NCBI GenBank assembly: GCA_937983015.1
Contig: CALKAK010000120.1
Coordinates: 1-12,865, forward strand
Length of the DNA: 12,865 nucleotides
Direction: 5' to 3'
DNA from: an uncultured Bacillaceae bacterium
GTDB taxonomy: Bacteria; Bacillota; Bacilli; Bacillales; Caldibacillaceae
The notes below the pieces were generated by a model. It saw nothing but the letters and a program-made list of their open reading frames with translations, was not told the DNA's origin and did not search any database. Shown one piece after another: positions 1 through 6,239 of the stretch (positions are counted from its first letter, which is position 1; every line of letters begins with the position of its first letter). A program made the translations under genes and the position numbers.

Positions 1-1446
1 TATAGGTGAAAGCAACCTTGAGATCGATTCTTTAAAACGGATGATTTTCGGTCTTTCTACATAAATTTCTTCGGTGAGCTGCCAGGATTTTTCCATATCC
101 TTTTCGAAAATTTCCGCCAGTTGTTCCGCGCTTTCCCGGTGATAAATGAAAGCATTCACTTCAAAGTTCAAACGAAAACTGCGAACATCGATGTTAGCGG
201 TGCCGACAGAGACGGCTTTTTTATCCACAACGATCATTTTGGCATGGATGAAGCCATTATCATAAATATACACTTTCGCACCGGCTTTTAACAATTCACC
301 GATGTACGAGAGCGTAGCCCAGTATACGAACATATGGTCCGGTTTATTAGGGATCATAATGCGAACATCGAGACCAGAGAGAGCCGCGATGCGCAACGCA
401 TCGAGAATACTATTGTCGGGGATAAAATAGGGGGTCTGGATGTAGATGGACTCTTTTGCACTAGCGATCATTTTAATATAACCATTCTTAATATGTTCCC
501 ATTTGGAATCGGGGCCGCTCGTTAGAATCTGAATCGGGATTTTGCTATATGTTTCGGTAACCTTTGGGAAATATTCTGGTGCATAATATATGTCATTGCG
601 GCTTGAAGCTTGATTCCAGTCCAAAATAAAACGGAGCTGGATGCCGTGAACAGCTTCCCCAAGAATGCGCAAATGGGTATCCCGCCAGTAACCGTATTTT
701 TTATTCAAGCCTAAATACTCATCTCCGACATTAAATCCCCCGACATAGCCGATTTTACCGTCGATGATAACGAGTTTGCGATGATTGCGAAAGTTGATCC
801 GTAAATTGACGAAGGGGATGTGCGACGGAAAGAATACTTCAACCTCACCGCCCGCCTCGATCAATTTATTAAAGGAACGCTTTTTGATGCGCCGGGATCC
901 CATTTCGTCGTATAAAATTCTTACTTTCACGCCTTCTTTTGCCTTTTCCGTCAACAGGTCGATCAGTTTCATACCGAGTTGGTCATCGCGGAATATGTAG
1001 TACTGCAGGTGAATATGATTTTTAGCCTGTTTGATATCGGAAAATAGTTGCTGGAATTTATCCCGGCCATCGGTGAACACCTGGATTTCATTGTTTTCCG
1101 TTAACAAGGCGTTGTTGGTCGATAAGGAGAGATAGATCAAATCTTTATATTGTTCTTCTTCCGGCGAGGAATACGAATATGCGCCGCTTTCAAGCTGTTC
1201 GATCTGTTCTTTTATTTTTTTATGAAGACCGACCTTTTTGATATCTTCCCAGTCGAACAAACGATACCGCTTTAAATTTTGCCCCAGAATTAAATAGAGA
1301 ATGAATCCGAGTAAAGGAATAAAAAAGAGCACGAGGAGCCACGCCCAGGTAGCGCTCGGGTCGCGCCGTTCCAGGAAAACGATGATAATCGCCAGGATGA
1401 TATTGATGATAAATCCGATCACGATAAGGATACTTAAAAAATCCAT
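1..1446 (-). CDS. cls: Cardiolipin synthase (phospholipase D superfamily), 3' end cut by window edge
   Basis: The membrane enzyme joins two phosphatidylglycerol molecules into cardiolipin and glycerol. Reading from the ATG at 1446, the frame stays open for 482 codons to the window edge. Residues 3-25 and about 33-55 are hydrophobic and form the usual N-terminal membrane hairpin. Two HxKxxxxD catalytic motifs are present: HRKLVIID (H222, K224, D229), followed by GGFN, and HAKMIVVD (H401, K403, D408), followed by GTANIDVRSF. The last visible residues, SRLLSPI, match the usual extreme C-terminus of the family, and B. subtilis ClsA is about 482 residues, so only the stop and perhaps one or two residues are missing. 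AAGGAG lies 7 bases before the ATG. The gene is divergent from the kinase gene. The family assignment is firm; which Cls paralogue it is cannot be told. Confidence 0.95.
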   Translation of the reverse strand, partial: MDFLSILIVIGFIINIILAIIIVFLERRDPSATWAWLLVLFFIPLLGFILYLILGQNLKRYRLFDWEDIKKVGLHKKIKEQIEQLESGAYSYSSPEEEQYKDLIYLSLSTNNALLTENNEIQVFTDGRDKFQQLFSDIKQAKNHIHLQYYIFRDDQLGMKLIDLLTEKAKEGVKVRILYDEMGSRRIKKRSFNKLIEAGGEVEVFFPSHIPFVNLRINFRNHRKLVIIDGKIGYVGGFNVGDEYLGLNKKYGYWRDTHLRILGEAVHGIQLRFILDWNQASSRNDIYYAPEYFPKVTETYSKIPIQILTSGPDSKWEHIKNGYIKMIASAKESIYIQTPYFIPDNSILDALRIAALSGLDVRIMIPNKPDHMFVYWATLSYIGELLKAGAKVYIYDNGFIHAKMIVVDKKAVSVGTANIDVRSFRLNFEVNAFIYHRESAEQLAEIFEKDMEKSWQLTEEIYVERPKIIRFKESISRLLSPI

Positions 1447-1482
1447 CGGAATGCTCCTTATACATATAAATGTCTTTATATT

Positions 1483-1511
1483 ATTATAAAACAATTACGT
1501 ATGTTTGAACG
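1483..1511 (-). promoter_or_regulatory. Possible sigma-A promoter of cls
   Basis: On the minus strand a perfect TATAAT (1483-1488) lies about 40 bases upstream of the cls start. CGTTCA (1506-1511) at 17-base spacing is a poor -35, and TTCAAA (1504-1509) at 15 bases is the alternative. The surroundings are AT-rich, so the call rests mainly on the -10 and its position. Confidence 0.35.
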
Positions 1512-1641
1512 GAAAACTTTGCTTGATTCCTGGAAGAATACCATTTTATTTCTGTCATATTTTGTTAGTTCGCCGCGTATTTTGTAAAAGGGTGACAAAA
1601 AATGTTACTTTTACATTTAACAATATTCGCAAAAGTTAAAA

Positions 1642-1674
1642 TAGTACAGAACATATGGGTAATTTTGTTATACT
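1642..1674 (+). promoter_or_regulatory. Possible promoter (-10 TATACT) of the histidine kinase gene
   Basis: TATACT (1669-1674) is a good -10 box about 55 bases upstream of the kinase start. No convincing -35 stands at 16-18 bases; the stretch around 1642-1651 (TAGTACAGAA) is weak, so an activator may be needed or another sigma factor may be used. I did not find a clear sigma-H signature. Confidence 0.3.
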
Positions 1675-1727
1675 AATTTAAAGTCTACCCTAATGTTCAG
1701 GCGGGGGATCGTAAGGGGGTTGATGGT

Positions 1728-2840
1728 ATGGATGCGTTTTGCCCGAAAAGTATCATAGCGGGTAATTTACCGATTATTGAAAAATTTTATCCCGTAATGC
1801 TCGAACGCATATTACAACAGATCGACTGTTTCGCTTTAATTGTGAGCGAAAATGGCTTTATTTTAAAAAGCTTCGGACCTTGTGAAAAAATGACCGGTTA
1901 TCAAGAAACGGAAGTGATCAATAAACGATTCCCTGAGTTTATTTTTGGGGGAAAGAAAGTGGAATGGGAATCGTTGATCAGGTTTTCCGGCGGGGATGAA
2001 CAACCTCTGATGTTGACATTGAAGCGGAAGGATGGTTCGGTTTTTTTGGGGGAAATACAAATCTTGCGGCTTGAACAAAGAGAAAATCTACCGAAACTCT
2101 TTGGATTGCTCATTAAGGAGCGGTATGTAAAAAAAGCCGTTCAAAACGATCCGATCATCACATTAGAACGTCTCAAACAGCTTGCGGCTGAAGTGGCTCA
2201 CGAAATTCGCAATCCCCTGACCTCCCTGCAAGGCTTTATTCAGTTGTTAAGGGCAAACCCCGCACGGTTTTCTGAGTATTTACAAATTATCGATGATGAA
2301 ATCCAACAAATCGAGTTGATCACCGCAGAACTTATGTTACTCGCAAAACCACAAGAATTCCATTTTACCAGGACGGATTTACGCACGATCGTTGAGCATT
2401 GCGTCAATGTCATGGCTGGAGAAGCCTTTCAGCGGGGCGTGGAGTTTGTGCAGGAATTTACGCCAGAAAAAATCTCCGTAGTTTGTGATGGACAAAAAAT
2501 CAAACAAGTGTTGATCAATTTGTTTAAAAACGCTTTAGAAGCGATGGAAAAACCTGGGGAAATTACTGTGAAGGTACGGCAGACGGAGCAGTTTGTATAT
2601 ATAATGATCACCGATCAAGGGGTGGGAATTCCGGAAGGGTTGATTCCACGAATCACGGAACCTTTTTTCACGACAAAGTCCAATGGAAGCGGCCTCGGTT
2701 TGATGATTTGCCGAAAAATCATCGAAGGCCATGAGGGATTTATGAAAATTAGTAGTAAAGAACATCAAGGAACGACGTTTACAATCGGCTTGCCTACTCA
2801 TTTAACCGAATCAGTTGCAAAAAAACGTAAACTTTTCTAA
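1728..2840 (+). CDS. Soluble PAS-domain sensor histidine kinase, sporulation-kinase type
   Basis: This is a 370-residue orphan kinase with no membrane segment. Residues about 30-115 look like a PAS sensor domain. The dimerisation/phosphoacceptor helix follows, with the H-box AHEIRNPLTSLQGF and phosphorylated His158. The catalytic ATPase domain carries the N-box KQVLINLFKNALEAM (N268), the G1 box DQGVGIP (D296), the F-box EPFFTTK and the G2 box GSGLGL (320-325). The H-box and overall layout match the KinA/KinC/KinE group that feeds the Spo0F-Spo0B-Spo0A phosphorelay; the sporulation role is inferred from family resemblance. No response regulator gene is adjacent, as expected for such orphan kinases. 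AAGGGGG (1713-1719) lies 8 bases before the ATG. There is no terminator before tatA, so the two may be co-transcribed. Confidence 0.9.
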   Translation: MDAFCPKSIIAGNLPIIEKFYPVMLERILQQIDCFALIVSENGFILKSFGPCEKMTGYQETEVINKRFPEFIFGGKKVEWESLIRFSGGDEQPLMLTLKRKDGSVFLGEIQILRLEQRENLPKLFGLLIKERYVKKAVQNDPIITLERLKQLAAEVAHEIRNPLTSLQGFIQLLRANPARFSEYLQIIDDEIQQIELITAELMLLAKPQEFHFTRTDLRTIVEHCVNVMAGEAFQRGVEFVQEFTPEKISVVCDGQKIKQVLINLFKNALEAMEKPGEITVKVRQTEQFVYIMITDQGVGIPEGLIPRITEPFFTTKSNGSGLGLMICRKIIEGHEGFMKISSKEHQGTTFTIGLPTHLTESVAKKRKLF

Positions 2841-2894
2841 GATGTAAGTAAGATTTTTAATTGACAAATGATTCGAACAAAGGGGCTGGAAGAC

Positions 2895-3074
2895 GTGCCA
2901 TTAAGTTTTGGAGAAATTGCTGTAATACTCGTTGTGGCTTTATTGATTTTCGGTCCTTCGAAATTACCGCAAATCGGTCGGGCCGCTGGACAGACCATTC
3001 AAGAATTTAAAAAAGGCATGAAACAAGTCATTGATGATGATCGCGAACAGAAAAAAATCGATGCGCCTAAATAA
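2895..3074 (+). CDS. tatA: Sec-independent protein translocase subunit TatA
   Basis: TatA forms the pore-like component of the twin-arginine pathway, which exports folded proteins. From the GTG at 2895 the product is 59 residues: a short N-terminus (MPLSFGE), one membrane helix (IAVILVVALLIF), the hallmark hinge FGPSKLP, an amphipathic helix (QIGRAAGQTIQEFKKGMKQV) and a short charged tail. I chose the GTG because AAAGGGG lies 9 bases upstream and because TatA proteins start right before the helix. An in-frame ATG at 2868 would add nine residues (MIRTKGLED) but has no ribosome binding site. No tatC is visible here, so it must use a TatC encoded elsewhere, as B. subtilis TatAc does. Confidence 0.9.
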   Translation: MPLSFGEIAVILVVALLIFGPSKLPQIGRAAGQTIQEFKKGMKQVIDDDREQKKIDAPK

Positions 3075-3097
3075 CTCCCGTCAAGGGAGATTTTTTT
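3075..3097 (+). terminator. Intrinsic terminator after tatA
   Basis: CTCCC (3075-3079), loop GTCAA and GGGAG (3085-3089) form a 5-bp GC-rich stem starting directly after the tatA stop codon, followed by seven T (3091-3097). It would end the kinase-tatA transcript. Confidence 0.75.
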
Positions 3098-3124
3098 CGA
3101 TAATTCATTGTCTAATACGCCGAT

Positions 3125-3160
3125 CGTAAAACATAAAGCCCCTGCCTCGAGCAGGGGCTT
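3125..3160 (-). terminator. Intrinsic terminator of the SASP gene
   Basis: AAGCCCCTGC (3136-3145) and GCAGGGGCTT (3151-3160) form a perfect 10-bp stem with a 5-base loop. Read on the minus strand it lies just after the SASP stop and runs into a T-rich stretch (TATGTTTTA). The plus-strand side has no T-run, so it serves the minus-strand gene. Confidence 0.75.
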
Positions 3161-3181
3161 AAGCCATCGTTATGAAGTTGT

Positions 3182-3388
3182 TTATCCTTGTTGACCACCG
3201 CTTAATTGTTGTTGTGCCATTTGGACGAGTCGCTTGGTGATTTCACCACCGACCGAACCGTTGGCTCGAGAAGTAGTATCGGGTCCGAGGGTCACTCCGA
3301 ACTCCTGAGCAATTTCGTACTTCATCTGTTCTAATGCTTGCTCGACTCCAGGTACCAAAAGCTGATTGTTGTTATTGTTTCTTGCCAT
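3182..3388 (-). CDS. Alpha/beta-type small acid-soluble spore protein (SASP)
   Basis: This is a 68-residue spore-core protein that coats and protects DNA in the dormant spore and is degraded at germination. The start is the ATG at 3388 (MARNNNNNQLLVPG), with AGGAGG 9 bases upstream; an ATG 18 bases further upstream overlaps that ribosome binding site and is rejected. The body shows the conserved family blocks: ALEQMKYEIAQEFGV, which contains the germination protease (GPR) cleavage region between E and I, GPDTTSRANGSVGGEITKRLV, and a Gln/Gly-rich tail. Length and motifs are fully typical. The family is expressed in the forespore under sigma-G; I could not find a convincing sigma-G promoter by eye. 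In B. subtilis an SASP gene (sspB) also lies near the yhe cluster. Confidence 0.95.
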   Translation of the reverse strand: MARNNNNNQLLVPGVEQALEQMKYEIAQEFGVTLGPDTTSRANGSVGGEITKRLVQMAQQQLSGGQQG

Positions 3389-3546
3389 TTTCGGATGCCT
3401 CCTCATTTACTGGGGTTTTAGCTAACCCGTTTTATGAATCCCCCCCTGTTCGTTTTGCCTGGGGTAGGATTTCACTCATATTTTGTTACCTTTTTCTTTT
3501 CTTATCCATCTTCGTATGCGGTAAATCATGCCAAATTTCAAGCGTT

Positions 3547-3575
3547 TTGGCTTTCGACATAATATAAAGGATAAT
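3547..3575 (+). promoter_or_regulatory. Possible sigma-A promoter of the small cysteine-rich protein gene
   Basis: TTGGCT (3547-3552) and GATAAT (3570-3575) are 17 bases apart, 4/6 and 5/6 matches to consensus, about 75 bases upstream of the start at 3650. Confidence 0.4.
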
Positions 3576-3649
3576 GGAAAAAATAGAACATAGTATCTTA
3601 TTTATTCATTAGAAAGGGTCCGTTATAAATGGAAATGAGGTGACGATCC

Positions 3650-3892
3650 ATGTCCATCTGTCCGTTGTGTAATGGGATCGAAGATTATCCACTAGTTTGT
3701 ACGAACTGTTCGAGTAAACTAGAAGATCAGGGGAAAATAAGTGACTATTACGATGATTATAGTCCCTATATGGAAATTGAATGGGCACGTCTTGAGGACG
3801 GAAAAAGCGGGAATTATGAGAAGGGGCAGTGCATGCATTTATTTGAATGCCCGAATTGCGGTACGGAACAGATTGAAATGATTCCGGAATAG
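3650..3892 (+). CDS. Small cysteine-rich, putative zinc-ribbon protein of unknown function
   Basis: This 80-residue protein has three CxxC pairs: C4/C7 (CPLC), C17/C20 (CTNC) and C67/C70 (CPNCG), plus Cys61 and His63 just before the last pair. That is enough to hold one or two zinc ions. The middle is acidic and aromatic (SDYYDDYSPYMEIE, about residues 31-44). I believe I have seen similar short hypothetical proteins in Bacillaceae but cannot name a family or function. AGGTGA (3638-3643) stands 6 bases before the ATG, and a candidate promoter lies upstream, so it looks like a real, independently expressed gene between the SASP and MsmX genes, both on the opposite strand. A nucleic-acid or protein contact role would be typical for zinc ribbons but is not shown here. 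Confidence 0.8.
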   Translation: MSICPLCNGIEDYPLVCTNCSSKLEDQGKISDYYDDYSPYMEIEWARLEDGKSGNYEKGQCMHLFECPNCGTEQIEMIPE

Positions 3893-3906
3893 AATTCCCT
3901 TTTTAC

Positions 3907-3939
3907 AAAAAAAAAAGACAGGCGGGCGGTCCACCTGTC
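3907..3939 (-). terminator. Intrinsic terminator of the MsmX-type ATPase gene
   Basis: On the minus strand GACAGGTGG, loop ACCGC and CCGCCTGTC form a 9-bp stem (one G-T pair) at 3917-3939, followed by ten T (A-run 3907-3916 on the plus strand). It lies about 27 bases after the ATPase stop. The plus side has only a mixed T/G stretch, so it would stop the facing gene at 3650-3892 less well. Confidence 0.85.
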
Positions 3940-3965
3940 CTTGTCTTGTATTGTTGTGGAATGGA

Positions 3966-5069
3966 TTAACGGATAACCTTTTCAGTATCTTTATCGAAGA
4001 AGTGAGCTTTATTCATATCCATGGCCAGTTTCACGGTATCGCCGGCTTGAATTTGTGCACGGGCATCAATCCGGGCGACAAATTCATGGCCGTTTACGGT
4101 TGAATATAGCATCATTTCCGCACCGGTCAATTCAGCCACATCGATCTTGGCATTGATGACGGCGGTCGGGAAATTGTCGATGAATACTTGTTCATCGTGG
4201 ATATCCTCAGGCCGGATACCGAAGATGACTTCTTTACCGAGATAGCCTTTTTCTCGTAAAGGTTTCAATTTGCCTTCCGGTACTTTGATGCGATGATTAT
4301 CACTTAAGATGACTTCACCATCTTCACTTAATATGACTTCAAAGAAGTTCATCGGCGGTGAACCGATAAAGCCACCGACGAAGACGTTAGCCGGATGATC
4401 GTAAATTTCTCTCGGTGTTCCAACTTGCTGGATGACCCCGTCTTTCATGACGACGATTCGGTCCGCCATCGTCATCGCTTCGGTTTGGTCGTGGGTAACA
4501 TAAATCGTTGTAGTTCCCAAACGGCGGTGCAATTTCGTAATTTCAGCGCGCATCTGTACCCGTAATTTGGCGTCCAGGTTGGAGAGCGGTTCGTCCATCA
4601 AGAACACTTTCGCGTTCCGCACGATCGCACGACCGAGGGCAACACGTTGTCTTTGACCACCGGAAAGGGCTTTCGGTTTACGGTCCAGGTACTCGGTCAA
4701 TCCGAGGATTTTTGCCGCTTCTTCTACTTTTTGTTTGATTTCATCTTTCGGATACTTTCTCAACTTCAGACCGAAGGCCATGTTATCGAATACAGTCATA
4801 TGCGGATAGAGCGCATAGTTTTGGAAAACCATCGCAATATCCCGATCTTTTGGCGGGACATCGTTCATTCTCTTACCATCGATAAATAAGTCACCTTTGG
4901 AGATTTCTTCCAGTCCGGCGACCATCCGCAATGTTGTCGACTTTCCGCAACCGGATGGACCAACGAGAACGATGAATTCCCGGTCTTTAATATGTAAGTT
5001 AAAATCGCTTACAGCCGTAACATCGTTATCATAAATTTTGTACACGTTCTGCAGGATTACTTCAGCCAT
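3966..5069 (-). CDS. msmX: MsmX/UgpC-type carbohydrate ABC transporter ATPase
   Basis: This cytoplasmic ATPase powers sugar ABC importers. B. subtilis MsmX is shared by several oligosaccharide transporters whose operons lack an ATPase. The protein is 367 residues and follows MsmX closely. It has Walker A GPSGCGKST (37-45), the Q-loop at Gln83 (VFQNYALYPHMT), the signature LSGGQRQR (135-142), Walker B VFLMDE (155-160), the H-loop His193 (VTHDQTEA), and then a TOBE-type C-terminal domain containing GKEVIFGIRPEDIHDE. AGGAGG stands 6 bases before the ATG. No permease or binding-protein genes are adjacent, which fits a shared ATPase. The PucR-type regulator gene lies 80 bases upstream on the same strand with no terminator between, so read-through is likely. 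A cre-like sequence lies just upstream. Confidence 0.92.
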   Translation of the reverse strand: MAEVILQNVYKIYDNDVTAVSDFNLHIKDREFIVLVGPSGCGKSTTLRMVAGLEEISKGDLFIDGKRMNDVPPKDRDIAMVFQNYALYPHMTVFDNMAFGLKLRKYPKDEIKQKVEEAAKILGLTEYLDRKPKALSGGQRQRVALGRAIVRNAKVFLMDEPLSNLDAKLRVQMRAEITKLHRRLGTTTIYVTHDQTEAMTMADRIVVMKDGVIQQVGTPREIYDHPANVFVGGFIGSPPMNFFEVILSEDGEVILSDNHRIKVPEGKLKPLREKGYLGKEVIFGIRPEDIHDEQVFIDNFPTAVINAKIDVAELTGAEMMLYSTVNGHEFVARIDARAQIQAGDTVKLAMDMNKAHFFDKDTEKVIR

Positions 5070-5107
5070 TTTCTTTCCTCCTGTTTTTATTGTTATTTTC
5101 AGTTTAC

Positions 5108-5121
5108 TGGAAAGGCTTACA
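5108..5121 (-). promoter_or_regulatory. Cre-like site (catabolite control) upstream of msmX
   Basis: On the minus strand TGTAAGCCTTTCCA matches the amyO cre TGTAAGCGTTAACA at 11 of 14 bases, but lacks the central CG. It ends 38 bases before the msmX start. CcpA binding is an inference. Confidence 0.3.
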
Positions 5122-5130
5122 TTTGGGTAG

Positions 5131-5143
5131 GTGCAGTGTGCAC
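5131..5143. repeat. Short perfect palindrome GTGCA-N3-TGCAC between regulator and msmX
   Basis: GTGCAGTGTGCAC is a perfect 5-3-5 inverted repeat just after the PucR-type gene's stop. No T-run follows on either strand, so it is not a terminator. It could be an operator of the msmX promoter. Confidence 0.4.
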
Positions 5144-5149
5144 AAAGTT

Positions 5150-6082
5150 TTAATCCCCTTTTTCGTCAGTTTGCAACAATCCATTGTTGGCCAGGTATTG
5201 ACCGAAAACACAAATAAAATAGATGGACAGTGCACCGGGGAATGATTTGATATCGATGGAGGAATGTTCGATAAATTTTTCGATCCGGTACTGTAAACTA
5301 TTACGGTGCAGGAATAATTCCTTCGCAGTCAGGCTGACATTAGAATTGTTTTCCAAAAACAATTTGATCATTTTTAGTTGCTGCAAATCATTTTGAAAGA
5401 TGTCCATCCATTCGTCATGAAGAATTTCCATGATTTTCTGGCGATCGAGAGTGACGAGAACGATCGGGAATGCTGTTTCGAAGGAAAAGACGTGTTCCTC
5501 CGGGATATATTTTTGCACCTGCTGGAAGTAGAGTTGTTCCCGGTGAAAATGCCGTTTTATATTCTCGTCGATTTGATAAAAACGGCCGATGTAAAAGGCA
5601 ATCGAATAGTAAAAATCGGAAAGAAGAGCTTCTGTAAAAGAAAGAAGGTCCGTTGATGTCAAGCGATTAGGCGATTCTGTTTCGATAAAAACTCCATTTG
5701 TATCATCGATCCAGATGAACATCACGCCTTCATGAAAGATCGGCTGGATGGCTTGCAAAAAATCATCCCGTTCGATACGGAAATCGATCGAAAAATGGAT
5801 GAAACGCATGCGTCCATCTTTTTGGACCGGAATCGCCCCGTCCCCGAATAAAAAAGCAAACCATTTCTCCTGCATAGGGTAAGGGTTCAGGGGAGAGGTA
5901 GACCGATGGACAGGCTGAAGTATGGTTTCTAATAACCGTTTTTCCCGTCCGGTCAAGGCCTGTTTGGGAATGCCGATATACCGGTTTTTAGTTGGATCGT
6001 AAAAACAGAGAAATTTCGTATCGGAGATCGGGTTCGATCGGATAATCGCCCCAGGAAAAACTTGTGAAATTTTTTCTAGCAT
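5150..6082 (-). CDS. PucR/CdaR-type transcriptional regulator with C-terminal HTH
   Basis: This is a 310-residue protein whose C-terminal part (about 235-295) matches the helix-turn-helix of the PucR/CdaR (sugar-diacid regulator) family: MIKLFLENNSNVSLTAKELF, then LHRNSLQYRIEKF, and a final helix rich in aromatic residues. The N-terminal 230 residues show no domain I can name and would be the sensing part. The ATG at 6082 is preceded by GAGGAAG at 8 bases; a GTG at 6091 would overlap that site and is less likely. It lies upstream of msmX on the same strand, so a role in carbohydrate uptake control is plausible, but the effector and targets are unknown. A sigma-A-like promoter and a cre-like site precede it. 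Confidence 0.85.
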   Translation of the reverse strand: MLEKISQVFPGAIIRSNPISDTKFLCFYDPTKNRYIGIPKQALTGREKRLLETILQPVHRSTSPLNPYPMQEKWFAFLFGDGAIPVQKDGRMRFIHFSIDFRIERDDFLQAIQPIFHEGVMFIWIDDTNGVFIETESPNRLTSTDLLSFTEALLSDFYYSIAFYIGRFYQIDENIKRHFHREQLYFQQVQKYIPEEHVFSFETAFPIVLVTLDRQKIMEILHDEWMDIFQNDLQQLKMIKLFLENNSNVSLTAKELFLHRNSLQYRIEKFIEHSSIDIKSFPGALSIYFICVFGQYLANNGLLQTDEKGD

Positions 6083-6117
6083 AACTGGCACTTCCTCTTG
6101 ATGAGCTTTTTATACCT

Positions 6118-6147
6118 ATTGTAATTCCTTTTTACGACAACATTCAA
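6118..6147 (-). promoter_or_regulatory. Probable sigma-A promoter of the PucR-type regulator gene
   Basis: On the minus strand TTGAAT (6142-6147) and TACAAT (6118-6123) are 18 bases apart, 4/6 and 5/6 matches. The -10 is about 35 bases upstream of the start at 6082. Confidence 0.5.
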
Positions 6148-6148
6148 C

Positions 6149-6162
6149 TGTAAGCGCAAAAA
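6149..6162. promoter_or_regulatory. Cre-like site upstream of the regulator promoter
   Basis: TGTAAGCGCAAAAA on the plus strand matches the amyO cre TGTAAGCGTTAACA at 11 of 14 bases and keeps the central GCG. It abuts the -35 of the minus-strand promoter at 6118-6147 and overlaps the T-run of the YheC/YheD terminator. Confidence 0.35.
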
Positions 6163-6183
6163 ACCTGGTGGATACCACCAGGT
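6158..6183 (-). terminator. Intrinsic terminator of the YheC/YheD gene
   Basis: ACCTGGTGG (6163-6171), loop ATA and CCACCAGGT (6175-6183) form a perfect 9-bp stem. On the minus strand the stem is followed by five T (A-run 6158-6162). It lies about 57 bases after the YheC/YheD stop and separates that gene from the regulator gene. Confidence 0.85.
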
Positions 6184-6239
6184 CTTCTGATTTAATGATC
6201 ATGTTTTATCAATAAACTCAAGAACGGGATCCTTCTCCC

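Noticed and set aside
1220..1465. Minus-strand 81-codon frame overlapping the cls start
   Set aside because: It is a shadow in another frame; the cls frame has the two HKD motifs, the membrane segments and the ribosome binding site.
2861..2866. TTGACA before tatA as a -35 box
   Set aside because: No -10-like sequence follows at 16-18 bases.
3389..3490. Sigma-G promoter for the SASP gene
   Set aside because: The only -10-like string (CATAAAA on the minus strand) has no acceptable -35 at the right distance, so I do not list a position, although the family is normally sigma-G dependent.
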